Shown here: piece after piece, positions 8,268-14,388 of the stretch
How the letters are laid out: each line of letters begins with the position of its first letter
How positions within the stretch are numbered: the stretch's first letter is position 1
IMG/VR virus record: IMGVR_UViG_3300011445_000036
Coordinates: 1-43,910 of that record
Source of the DNA: a virus
DNA: 43,910 bases
Direction: 5' to 3' (one strand)
Notes under the pieces: model-generated
What the model was told of the DNA's origin: nothing
Seen by the model: only the letters and a program-made list of their open reading frames with translations
Database searches by the model: none
Made by a program: the position numbers and the translations under genes

Positions 8268-8596
8268 TTAATTCTGCGTTGTTGTGTAATAATACGGTGG
8301 CAATTAGCACATCTTATTTCACATTTAGCTATTTCTTCTTTAATTCGTTTTAAAGAATTACTATCCCGCACAAGAGTACTTATATCTTTTATTTTAATAC
8401 CTTTTACATGATCAAATTCTAATACTCTAATATCATTATTACCACAATCAATACATTGAGAATTTCTTAATATATTTTCTCTATATTGTTTATTTCTTAC
8501 AATAATTGCTTTATTTAAAGCTCGAACTTTATCTTTATTCTTGTAATAATATCTGTTACTAGCTTTTGCTTGATCTTTTTTATTTTTGTAAGGCAC
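8258..8596 (-). CDS. HNH homing endonuclease
   Basis: 112 residues from a GTG at 8596 preceded by AGGTG; a TTG three bases further out is the alternative. The basic N-terminus is followed by CIDCG, LEFDHVKG (the HNH-type DH pair), and CEIRCANCHRIIT, so four Cys residues form a zinc site and His/Asp/His the active site. This is the common free-standing phage HNH type. The reading frame ends in CGTAG, which is also part of the tRNA acceptor and D-arm, so gene and tRNA overlap by 10 bases. Confidence 0.88.
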   Translation of the reverse strand: MPYKNKKDQAKASNRYYYKNKDKVRALNKAIIVRNKQYRENILRNSQCIDCGNNDIRVLEFDHVKGIKIKDISTLVRDSNSLKRIKEEIAKCEIRCANCHRIITQQRRIKAA

Positions 8597-8599
8597 CAA

Positions 8600-8985
8600 G
8601 ACACCTCGTATTCTACTATTAAACTAACCCGCGATAGCTATATCCCTTGGAGCGGATATTTTAATAATTATCCCTTGTAGAGGATAGGGGGTGAGAGATG
8701 GGGGTGGTTACCCATAGCCTCCCGATACAAGTCGGGGCTCTACGTATACGCCTTTCTGTTATCACATTTGCCCATCGATAACTCTAAGGTTGGAGCTACT
8801 CTCACCATTCTTATAAAAAGTGCTAGTATTTACCGGTAAGAGTCTATTATCGACGACCCTGGGCTACTAGCTGGCCATTCTTAATTCGCGAATAGCGAAT
8901 AGTTATTTTTACTAGATTTTAGGAGCCTGTGGCTCGTGTATTGAGCGTTTCATCATTTATAGCCCACGGCTCTAGTAACCTTGTT
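8600..8985 (-). ncRNA. Highly structured non-coding region between promoter 8990-9018 and the HNH gene
   Basis: About 390 bases with no credible ORF but many nested pairings. ACTAGA/TCTAGT (8911-8916 with 8971-8976) encloses GAGCC/GGCTC. ATTCGC/GCGAAT is a hairpin at about 8885. GCTAGTA/TACTAGC pair at 8822-8828 and 8865-8871. GGTGAGAG/CTCTCACC (8690-8697 with 8799-8806) closes a multi-branch domain holding ATGGG/CCCAT, CCCGA/TCGGG and GTTATC/GATAAC. Two tandem hairpins with the same TATCC/GGATA stem lie at 8640-8659 and 8669-8686. A sigma-70 promoter points into it on the minus strand. It may be an untranslated leader or a free RNA. The end point is uncertain. Confidence 0.5.
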
Positions 8986-8989
8986 TATT

Positions 8990-9018
8990 ATATTAACACT
9001 TTCTTAAGTACCTGTCAA
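8990..9018 (-). promoter_or_regulatory. Sigma-70 promoter, minus strand
   Basis: The minus strand reads TTGACA (9018-9013), a 17-base spacer, then TAATAT (8995-8990). Predicted start is near 8983, just before the structured region 8600-8985 and upstream of the HNH gene, the tRNA and the packaging genes. Confidence 0.65.
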
Positions 9019-9044
9019 GTGTTATTTTCAATATATTTTAATAT

Positions 9045-9227
9045 TTATATTCCACCAGAAGATGCTGAGAACTTAATCCCGGTCATAATCGCGGGATGGG
9101 TACTAAAAGTAGGTTTATAAGTTAATTTTTCAGCACAAACTTCACAATTTGCTTCTACATCTTTGTTTTTTATCAATAATTCGATGGTTTTATCACATTT
9201 CTTACAAAAAAAGTCTAAAATAGGCAT
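9045..9227 (-). CDS. FmdB-type small zinc ribbon protein
   Basis: 60 residues starting MPILDFFCKKC, the hallmark N-terminus of FmdB/zinc-ribbon-8 proteins (MPIYEYxCxxC). Cys8, Cys11, Cys28 and Cys31 form two CxxC knuckles. The ATG at 9227 is chosen over a GTG at 9245 because it gives the family's standard start and leaves the promoter -10 box outside the gene. The predicted transcription start (about 9229) is almost at the ATG, so the mRNA may be leaderless or come from a promoter further upstream. Role unknown, probably regulatory or nucleic-acid binding. Confidence 0.72.
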   Translation of the reverse strand: MPILDFFCKKCDKTIELLIKNKDVEANCEVCAEKLTYKPTFSTHPAIMTGIKFSASSGGI

Positions 9228-9235
9228 AAATTCTC

Positions 9236-9264
9236 TATATAACACACTTCAAAAGGAAAGTCAA
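9236..9264 (-). promoter_or_regulatory. Sigma-70 promoter upstream of the zinc ribbon gene
   Basis: The minus strand reads TTGACT (9264-9259), a 17-base spacer, then TATATA (9241-9236). It would start transcription near 9229, at the ATG of the zinc ribbon gene. Confidence 0.55.
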
Positions 9265-9339
9265 ATCCGCAACTCTTTTGGGTTGTAATAGAATTACTTG
9301 TTTAACAGGGATAGTAAATTAAAAACAAAAAGATTTATA

Positions 9340-9438
9340 TATTATATATGGATCGCAGAGTATGATAGCGATCCCATAGCGGCCTTTAGCCCTTTATGCT
9401 TTCACTTGGGGTTTCAGCATAGGGCTATATGCCGCTTT
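9340..9438 (-). ncRNA. Candidate small RNA with two strong hairpins
   Basis: A perfect consensus promoter (9445-9473) places the start near 9438. The transcript would fold at once into a long hairpin: AGCGGC/GCCGCT (9431-9436 with 9378-9383) outside, AGCCCT/AGGGCT and ATGC/GCAT inside, with a 17-base loop (9400-9416). A second hairpin GGATCGC/GCGATCC (9368-9374 with 9350-9356) follows, then AT-rich sequence with U-runs further on. No ORF of note is present. The 3' end is a guess because the second hairpin lacks an immediate U-tract. Confidence 0.55.
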
Positions 9439-9444
9439 AAATGT

Positions 9445-9473
9445 ATTATACACAGTCTTAAAAAAGATGTCAA
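9445..9473 (-). promoter_or_regulatory. Perfect-consensus sigma-70 promoter, minus strand
   Basis: The minus strand reads TTGACA (9473-9468), exactly 17 bases, TATAAT (9450-9445). All 12 hexamer positions match consensus. No coding gene follows for about 200 bases, but a strongly paired RNA does. Confidence 0.8.
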
Positions 9474-9560
9474 GCATTATTTTAAAATAAGTACTAAATG
9501 TTACCGTTAGGGATGTTTTCAGGACTTAAAAGAGCTTTTTTATGGATATATTCCCGATCA

Positions 9561-9860
9561 GGAACTTAACGCGCATAGCGCGAGGGTTGTGACCCACAAG
9601 TCAACCCGAGCGTTCCAATTTTTTATATATGATTTAGTGTCCTGCTAAAAAGGACATATGAGTATGATGTAGAGCCACCGAGAGTGGTTGCCCACTTACC
9701 CCGGTGGTTACACATCTCATCATGGCACTCCGTTGGGAGTGGGTAGCGGATTTAGGGCTACCTGTGAGATTAATTGCTCCCTGTTGGGAGCCTCTAGAAT
9801 ACCCCGTTCCTTCTGGTAGGGGACAGCTTTGCTGGTACTTCTTCCGCCACATGGGACGGT
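9561..9860 (-). ncRNA. Candidate structured RNA downstream of promoter 9867-9895
   Basis: Locally GC-rich and packed with hairpins on the minus strand: CAGC/GCTG, CCCC/GGGG, GGCTCCC/GGGAGC (about 9776-9791), GGTAGC/GCTACC (9742-9762), CACTCC/GGAGTG (9726-9741), a long arm ATGATGT...ACATC plus CCACCG/CGGTGG with an inner AGTGG/CCACT and GCAA loop (9664-9723), TGTCCT/AGGACA near 9640-9655, and a three-way junction closed by GGAAC/GTTCC (9561-9616) holding GGGTTG/CAACCC and GCGC/GCGC. Two hairpins share the CTCCCAAC motif. It could be one long RNA or several. The 3' end is unknown. Confidence 0.5.
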
Positions 9861-9866
9861 AAGTTA

Positions 9867-9895
9867 ATTATAATATAGGGATTAAATTTAGTCAA
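9867..9895 (-). promoter_or_regulatory. Sigma-70 promoter, minus strand
   Basis: The minus strand reads TTGACT (9895-9890), 17 bases, TATAAT (9872-9867); 11 of 12 hexamer positions match consensus. Predicted start is near 9860, directly at the structured segment 9561-9860. Confidence 0.72.
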
Positions 9896-9976
9896 TAGTG
9901 ATTATCTAAATATAGTCATTTGATTGCATGGATAATTGAATGGATAGGTTTTGAAAAAAGTTCCTTCCCGCCAGGA

Positions 9977-10033
9977 AATCGGCTCTATTTTATAGGGAAA
10001 CATGAGCCGATTAATGAGCCTAATTGGCTCATT
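9977..10033. other. Two adjacent perfect hairpins sharing the same core
   Basis: AATCGGCTC (9977-9985) pairs with GAGCCGATT (10004-10012), and directly next to it AATGAGCC (10013-10020) pairs with GGCTCATT (10026-10033). The GGCTC/GAGCC cores are interchangeable, so alternative pairings between the two hairpins are possible. No U-tract follows on either strand, so they do not look like terminators. Strand of action unknown. Confidence 0.5.
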
Positions 10034-10850
10034 ATTAGAGGTAGTTTCTTCTTAAGTTAAATTAGTCAATATACTGACTGAATTTGTAAGTCCTTGTTTT
10101 AAAAAGAGATTCTGTAGGGGAATGAGTATACCTATATATACTCGCCAAATAATCTTTTGCCCCCACCCCCTCGACAGCCGAAGGCATTAATCTAAGCCTA
10201 ATGATGTAAATATAAGGCTGAGTATGCAAGGCGCCAGCTATATTCGTAGTAATAGTACGAAAATATGGGTTATAACAGCCATAGAGGCCTATAGAAGCGA
10301 CGATCTCTATCATGGTAGTAGAGGGATATAGGGTATAATGTACTACGCGTAATTTGAAATGTATTAAAGAGAAGGAGAATGGAAGGAAATAATACTAATA
10401 TATCTATATCTGAATACTAGATACAAGCGCAATCTTATGTATAAACAAGTAACAACTAATGGTATAACTTATTGATTATTCAAATAAATAGAGATTATTA
10501 GACTTATTAGGATGTAACATATTGTTTAGTATTACTATTTCAACCAAACGTATAATGATATCTGATGACCTCTGATAAGATGTATGAACCCTCGCGGTTG
10601 AATACTGGAAGTCCTGTTACCAAATTACAAGGATACTGTCTTAATCATCCGAACTGGGTACTAGTGAGGTGTTGATCGTCGTTAAGTATAGTCTGTTTAT
10701 TAAGTGATTATTAAGAGTTAAAAATAAAATTTGAATATAGGATATTGTCTAGCGTTGCTAGTCTTTATTAAGGATATATTATAATAAAGGATATGCCTAT
10801 TTTCTTTATTATAAGTTTTAATAAAACCTTAAGGTAAATCGTGAATAAAT
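10034..10850. other. Long gap without a convincing gene
   Basis: About 800 AT-rich bases. I see scattered hairpins (GAGTATA/TATACTC near 10115-10140, TTCGTA/TACGAA near 10235-10260, CTAGC/GCTAG near 10755, ATAATAAAG/CTTTATTAT near 10780-10812). There is a TATAAT at 10334 with no good -35, and a 13-codon ORF at 10379 with AAGGAG very close to its ATG. Possible ORFs here have unconvincing composition. The stretch separates the divergent late (minus) and early (plus) arms, so it may hold regulatory or origin functions, but nothing specific can be assigned. Confidence 0.4.
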
Positions 10851-10855
10851 AGTAT

Positions 10856-10883
10856 TTGACAGATTTAATAGATATGCTATAAC
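10856..10883 (+). promoter_or_regulatory. Sigma-70 promoter of the rightward early operon
   Basis: TTGACA (10856-10861), a 16-base spacer, TATAAC (10878-10883), followed 7 bases later by AAGGAGAG and the ATG at 10903. It is the first promoter in front of the plus-strand gene block. Confidence 0.7.
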
Positions 10884-10902
10884 TATAGTAAAGGAGAGTG
10901 TT

Positions 10903-11160
10903 ATGTTAAGATACTTAGTCATATATAAAGGTCACTGTGTCGGATGCTATATCCAGTTGGTCTTTAAAGGTTATGTAGGGGCATTAGTCATATGCCCTTC
11001 GATAGGGGTAAAATGGGTCATAAGAAAGATAGTATTAGTTGCCAGTGATACAGTCTTTGAAGCTTTAAAATTACCTCATTTAGGTAAAAGAAGAGATAGA
11101 GATTTAGCAATAGAAGCTATTAGTTATAAGACATTATATAATAGATTTATAGGAGAATAA
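10903..11160 (+). CDS. Hypothetical early protein, 85 aa
   Basis: 85 residues, first gene of the rightward operon, with a strong ribosome site (AAGGAGAG) and its own promoter just upstream. The N-terminal half is hydrophobic and beta-like (MLRYLVIYKGHCVGCYIQLVFKG, with a CxxC), the C-terminal half basic and helical. No known domain. First-transcribed small phage proteins often act on the host, but nothing here shows a target. Confidence 0.65.
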   Translation: MLRYLVIYKGHCVGCYIQLVFKGYVGALVICPSIGVKWVIRKIVLVASDTVFEALKLPHLGKRRDRDLAIEAISYKTLYNRFIGE

Positions 11161-11161
11161 C

Positions 11162-11305
11162 ATGAAGACTAAATACGATACAACTATAACAGTAGATTAT
11201 CTTAGAAAGGTATATAGCTCAGTAGAATTGGTTAAAATGCTTAAAAAGGTTAAACATAACAAAAGAGCTTATTCAATTGTTAGACAAGCTGTAATGGAGT
11301 CATAA
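11162..11305 (+). CDS. Hypothetical protein, 47 aa
   Basis: A 47-residue basic, helical protein with the segment LRKVYSSVELVKMLKKVKHNK. An AGGAGAA ribosome site lies just before the ATG, one base after the previous stop. Function unknown. Confidence 0.55.
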   Translation: MKTKYDTTITVDYLRKVYSSVELVKMLKKVKHNKRAYSIVRQAVMES

Positions 11306-11306
11306 A

Positions 11307-11393
11307 ATGAAAGAAGATGATATTGTTACTTGGATAGCTGTGGTTGGAGTTGTATTCTTATTATATGTAACATTAATTTATCATTTGGCTTAG
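11307..11393 (+). CDS. Tiny membrane peptide, 28 aa
   Basis: 28 residues: an acidic N-terminus (MKEDD) and one hydrophobic helix (WIAVVGVVFLLYVTLIYH). It begins one base after the preceding stop, with GGAG about nine bases upstream. It is probably a single-pass inner membrane peptide of the early operon. Function unknown. Confidence 0.45.
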   Translation: MKEDDIVTWIAVVGVVFLLYVTLIYHLA

Positions 11394-11403
11394 GGAGAAT
11401 ATT

Positions 11404-11520
11404 ATGGAAATATTAGTAGCATTAGGATATGCATGGGCTATTGTTATGACTGGATTAGGTCTAATGATATTGGTTATAGCTATGTTTACAGCCTTTAAAG
11501 ATCCTATGAATAAATGGTGA
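11404..11520 (+). CDS. Tiny membrane peptide, 38 aa
   Basis: 38 residues, mostly one long hydrophobic stretch (residues 3-28) with a polar end (FKDPMNKW). GGGAGAA precedes the ATG at a good distance. Function unknown. Confidence 0.48.
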   Translation: MEILVALGYAWAIVMTGLGLMILVIAMFTAFKDPMNKW

Positions 11521-11524
11521 TTAT

Positions 11525-11680
11525 ATGAGATGCGGATTTTGTCAAGAGATTATATTAGATAATCGATATGAAGTCTTATTTCAAGGACAAGTCATTCAAT
11601 GTAATAATTGTTATGATCATTATACTGATTATGAAGAACGACCATATACAGATGATGATTTAAATATGGATTTAAGATGA
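11525..11680 (+). CDS. Small zinc-finger-like protein, 51 aa
   Basis: 51 residues with two knuckles, CGFC (3-6) and CNNC (29-32), separated by a short beta-like segment, followed by a strongly acidic tail rich in Asp, Glu and Tyr. This is the layout of small treble-clef or zinc ribbon proteins. The acidic tail would suit binding to a basic host partner or mimicry of nucleic acid, but this is speculation. Its stop overlaps the next ATG (ATGA). Confidence 0.55.
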   Translation: MRCGFCQEIILDNRYEVLFQGQVIQCNNCYDHYTDYEERPYTDDDLNMDLR

Positions 11681-11835
11681 ATAAGAAACAATTAGACTTA
11701 CTTAAAGCTAAGCAACGCGCTATGTTAGCTATAGAGCGGGCTAGAATTAAATCGAATCAATTAAAGTTTGATATTAAAGAATATATGCGTTATAAACAGT
11801 ACATGTGGACAAAATGGATTAATAAATATAAATGA
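11677..11835 (+). CDS. Basic helical protein, 52 aa
   Basis: 52 residues, strongly basic and helical, rich in Lys, Arg and Gln (LLKAKQRAMLAIERARIKSN). Coupled on both sides by ATGA overlaps. Possibly nucleic-acid binding. No family recognised. Confidence 0.5.
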   Translation: MNKKQLDLLKAKQRAMLAIERARIKSNQLKFDIKEYMRYKQYMWTKWINKYK

Positions 11836-12020
11836 TAGATTTAATAGCTATAATGATTATTATGGGTTTATTAACAGCTACATTAGCTTTTTGGGTTAAT
11901 TTAGCGTTAATTTGTATTAGAGACAAAGAATATCATTTGGCTGTATGGTTTATTATTGGACTAATGATTTTGTTTAGTATAATTGCATTAACTATGTTTG
12001 TTCATACTTGGCTTAAATAA
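11832..12020 (+). CDS. Two-TM membrane protein, 62 aa
   Basis: 62 residues with two hydrophobic helices (about 3-27 and 38-58) joined by a charged loop (RDKEYHLA). Start overlaps the previous stop (ATGATAG). Function unknown. It is the last gene before the next promoter. Confidence 0.55.
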   Translation: MIDLIAIMIIMGLLTATLAFWVNLALICIRDKEYHLAVWFIIGLMILFSIIALTMFVHTWLK

Positions 12021-12075
12021 GAAATACTTAATAAATCTATTATATAAGTGATTGATTTATAATGATATATAGTTA

Positions 12076-12103
12076 TTGACATTTCTTGTATAAGTCCTAT
12101 ACT
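12076..12103 (+). promoter_or_regulatory. Sigma-70 promoter before the proteolysis gene block
   Basis: TTGACA (12076-12081), a 16-base spacer, TATACT (12098-12103). It lies in the only gap (about 120 bases) between the tiny-gene cluster and the gene at 12142, and would transcribe the ClpX/HslU-HslV cassette. Confidence 0.68.
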
Positions 12104-12141
12104 CAATATAAGAGAATAGGATTTATATAGGAGTATATGTT

Positions 12142-12348
12142 ATGAGTAACATTATTCAATTCCCACCTAGATTAAGAGTTATATTGACTCAAGAATCTAA
12201 ACATCTAGATGAGGATACAATTAAATATCTCAAAGCAATGCTTAATGAAACAATTATGATTTATATGAAAACAGGGGAAGGTAAAGAATTATATGATAAA
12301 TTATGGAATATATTTTATGATGAACAGAATAATAGGAGAGTGTTATGA
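12142..12348 (+). CDS. Hypothetical protein, 68 aa
   Basis: 68 residues beginning MSNIIQFPPR, an N-terminal motif seen in many small proteobacterial and phage proteins, followed by a helical charged body. First gene after the promoter at 12076. Its stop overlaps the next start by 4 bases. Function unknown. Confidence 0.6.
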   Translation: MSNIIQFPPRLRVILTQESKHLDEDTIKYLKAMLNETIMIYMKTGEGKELYDKLWNIFYDEQNNRRVL

Positions 12349-12548
12349 GTATTAATAAGAAATTACATGTATTATATCATAAGTATTTACGATTGTCAAA
12401 AGAAGAAAAAAAAGAATATTGGCTCTTAGATGTGACTGGTGGTATACTAATAGGAGCAGGATTAGTAGCAAGTAATGGGTTTATGGTATTATGGGGAGTA
12501 ATAGTTGTTTATGTTGGTTATAGATTTTTAAATGAATCACATAAATAG
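12345..12548 (+). CDS. Small membrane protein, 67 aa
   Basis: 67 residues: a charged N-terminal half (HKYLRLSKEEKKEYW) and a hydrophobic C-terminal half that could span the membrane twice (TGGILIGAGLVASNGFMVLWGVIVVYVGYRF). Coupled to the gene before it. Function unknown. Confidence 0.55.
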   Translation: MSINKKLHVLYHKYLRLSKEEKKEYWLLDVTGGILIGAGLVASNGFMVLWGVIVVYVGYRFLNESHK

Positions 12549-12556
12549 GAGACTTT

Positions 12557-13513
12557 ATGAAATTCTTTACACCCAAACAGATTTATGAAGAATTAAATAA
12601 GTCTGTTATTGGACAACATGAAGCTAAATTATTGTTATCAAATGTTGGTATGATGATACAACAACGTTTTTATCAAAAATATCTGACATTTGGTAAACAA
12701 GTTCCAATGATTCATAAGACTGTTACTTTGTTAGCAGGCGATAGTGGTACAGGTAAAACTACTATTGTTAGAACCTTAGCTAAAATCATAAATGCACCTC
12801 TATTAGAAATTAATACCAATACGTTATCAGCAGAGGGTTGGCACGGAGAAAATCTATCTGATTTATTAAAAAAGTTTATTAAAACTAAAGCCAATCCTGA
12901 AGATTTAGCAGAAACCCCTGAAGGAACTGTTACAAGAACCATTGTATTCTTAGATGAATTTGATAAGGTTTTAATTGATTTACATGATTCAAATCAAGGT
13001 GCACATAATCGCGCTATATTAAATAACTTTCTTAAAGTTGTTGAGGATTGTTCAGCAATGGGTGATTTTAATTGGATTCTTGGCGGGTCATTTAATATTC
13101 ATAGACAAGAACTTAAAGAACCTAGTAAAACCATTGGGTTTAATAAGCTTACCGAAATGTCAGAAAAAGAATTTAATAAAGAATTCTTGATTGAAAAAGG
13201 ATTGCCTGAAGAACTTGCTGGTCGGATCACGGGTTTAGCTGAACTTAAAAAGCTTACTAAAGTTGATTTAATTAACATACTTAAATTACCATATGGCTAT
13301 ATTAATCAATATAAACAATTAGCATTACAATTTAATATGCAATTTGAAGTAACAGAGGCTTTATTAGATAGTATTGCAGATGAAGTATTAAATTCATCTC
13401 AAGGTGCAAGAGCTTTACAAGATGTAATTTATAAACATTTCGAAGTACAATTATTTAACTTGGAGTTTAAAGAAGATGAGCACAAAGAAGAGTCATACTT
13501 GCCTACTCGTTGA
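12557..13513 (+). CDS. ClpX/HslU-like AAA+ unfoldase
   Basis: 318 residues. The family start FTPKQIYEELNKSVIGQHEAK corresponds to ClpX/HslU '...VIGQ..AK'. Walker A is GDSGTGKT (61-68). The pore-loop region SAEGWHGENL corresponds to ClpX 'TEAGYVGEDV'. Walker B is IVFLDEFDKV (129-138). An arginine-finger/sensor region (ELAGRITGLAELKKLT) and sensor 2 (GARALQDVI) follow. It lacks the ClpX zinc domain and has no room for the HslU I-domain between the Walker motifs, so it is a minimal core. The next gene, overlapping by 38 bases, encodes an HslV-like peptidase, so the two likely form an ATP-dependent protease. Confidence 0.85.
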   Translation: MKFFTPKQIYEELNKSVIGQHEAKLLLSNVGMMIQQRFYQKYLTFGKQVPMIHKTVTLLAGDSGTGKTTIVRTLAKIINAPLLEINTNTLSAEGWHGENLSDLLKKFIKTKANPEDLAETPEGTVTRTIVFLDEFDKVLIDLHDSNQGAHNRAILNNFLKVVEDCSAMGDFNWILGGSFNIHRQELKEPSKTIGFNKLTEMSEKEFNKEFLIEKGLPEELAGRITGLAELKKLTKVDLINILKLPYGYINQYKQLALQFNMQFEVTEALLDSIADEVLNSSQGARALQDVIYKHFEVQLFNLEFKEDEHKEESYLPTR

Positions 13514-14105
13514 TCGTAGTCCAGCAGGCAAATTAATATTTGCTTCTGACAGACGACAAAGTTGGGGTATGCATTTAGCTCAAAAAACTCCACGTCCTAA
13601 GACTGTTAAACGTCATGGTATTGTATTTGCAGGTACAGGTGATAGTTATATTTGTGATTTAATATGTGAATTATTACCTATTCCAAAGCAAAGAAAGACT
13701 GAAAGTGCTTTTGATTTTGCGCATGGAGCATTATGGGAATCTGTTATACGATTATTAGATAAAAAAGGTTTATTAGATGAAAAACAATTTTGTTTACCAA
13801 GAGAATATAAATTTAGTGAAGCAATTATTTTAATAGGTATACAACAAACATTATTTGAATTAGAGATTTCTAAACGTGGTATATCAATGGGTATAATTGA
13901 TACTCCATATGCTCATGGGTGTGGAGGAGCATATGCTTTAGGGGCATTAATTGCATTTAAAGATTATAATTGTTTTCCACATCATATAGTGCGGTTTATT
14001 CCCCAAGAACATGAATTAATTAGTAAAATGAAATTAGCTGTACAAATTGCAGGTAACTTAAGTCCAGGTTGTGATGAGGAAGTAGACATAGTAAAAGGTG
14101 ACTAA
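13476..14105 (+). CDS. HslV/proteasome-beta-like Ntn hydrolase
   Basis: 209 residues matching the proteasome-beta/HslV pattern: TCLLVDRS at residues 8-15, then KLIFASDRRQS (Asp25 in the place of the catalytic-site Asp17), PKTVKRHGIVFAGTGD (Lys42 or Lys45 as Lys33), GCGGAYALGALIA (148-160), and KMKLAVQIAGNLSPGCDEEVDIV near the end. The best candidate for the nucleophilic Thr is Thr8, so seven residues would have to be removed. HslV normally exposes Thr after Met alone. The gene overlaps the ClpX/HslU-like gene by 38 bases, so they are probably co-translated partners. The peptidase assignment is good; activity is unproven. Confidence 0.78.
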   Translation: MSTKKSHTCLLVDRSPAGKLIFASDRRQSWGMHLAQKTPRPKTVKRHGIVFAGTGDSYICDLICELLPIPKQRKTESAFDFAHGALWESVIRLLDKKGLLDEKQFCLPREYKFSEAIILIGIQQTLFELEISKRGISMGIIDTPYAHGCGGAYALGALIAFKDYNCFPHHIVRFIPQEHELISKMKLAVQIAGNLSPGCDEEVDIVKGD

Positions 14106-14107
14106 TA

Positions 14108-14386
14108 ATGATAAAATTAACAGTAAAAAATAAGTTTTCACAAGATGAATCATGGGCAGAATTATTAAATAGTAAACAAGCCACAATCAGACAAGTAACT
14201 AATGAGAATGTTAATATATTAAATTTTAAATATTTATCTGAAACTGTAAGTAAAATGTCAAGGCATTTATTAACAATGAGTAATACGTTACAACCTAATT
14301 TAGTCTCGTTACAACACCGATTACAATTACGAGAAGCAATAGATAATTTAAAGACAGTAGAATATAACTTATCTAATAAGGAATAG
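14108..14386 (+). CDS. Hypothetical protein within the proteolysis cassette, 92 aa
   Basis: 92 residues, mostly helical and polar with an N-terminal beta-like strand (MIKLTVKNKF). It lies 2 bases after the HslV-like gene and 2 bases before the aminopeptidase gene, so it is made with them. No motif recognised. An adaptor, inhibitor or substrate-delivery role would fit the position but is conjecture. Confidence 0.6.
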   Translation: MIKLTVKNKFSQDESWAELLNSKQATIRQVTNENVNILNFKYLSETVSKMSRHLLTMSNTLQPNLVSLQHRLQLREAIDNLKTVEYNLSNKE

Positions 14387-14388
14387 GT

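Noticed and set aside
8929-9510. Plus-strand ORFs at 8929-9120 and 9298-9510
   Set aside because: The first overlaps the zinc ribbon gene and a minus-strand promoter, the second overlaps the consensus promoter and small RNA candidate. Neither has a good ribosome site.
9634-9852. A 72-codon minus-strand ORF
   Set aside because: It covers the hairpin-rich segment, lacks a convincing ribosome site and has a composition expected from translated RNA structure. A structured RNA explains the sequence better.
10155-10175. G-quadruplex candidate (G-runs on the minus strand)
   Set aside because: Only two long G-runs are adjacent; four are needed.
10062-10313. An 83-codon minus-strand ORF
   Set aside because: No ribosome site, no recognisable domain and isolated from other genes; not convincing as a protein.
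10562-10620. CTGATGA at 10562, the core of a hammerhead ribozyme
   Set aside because: The GAAA box and closing helices expected after stem II are not present in a workable arrangement.
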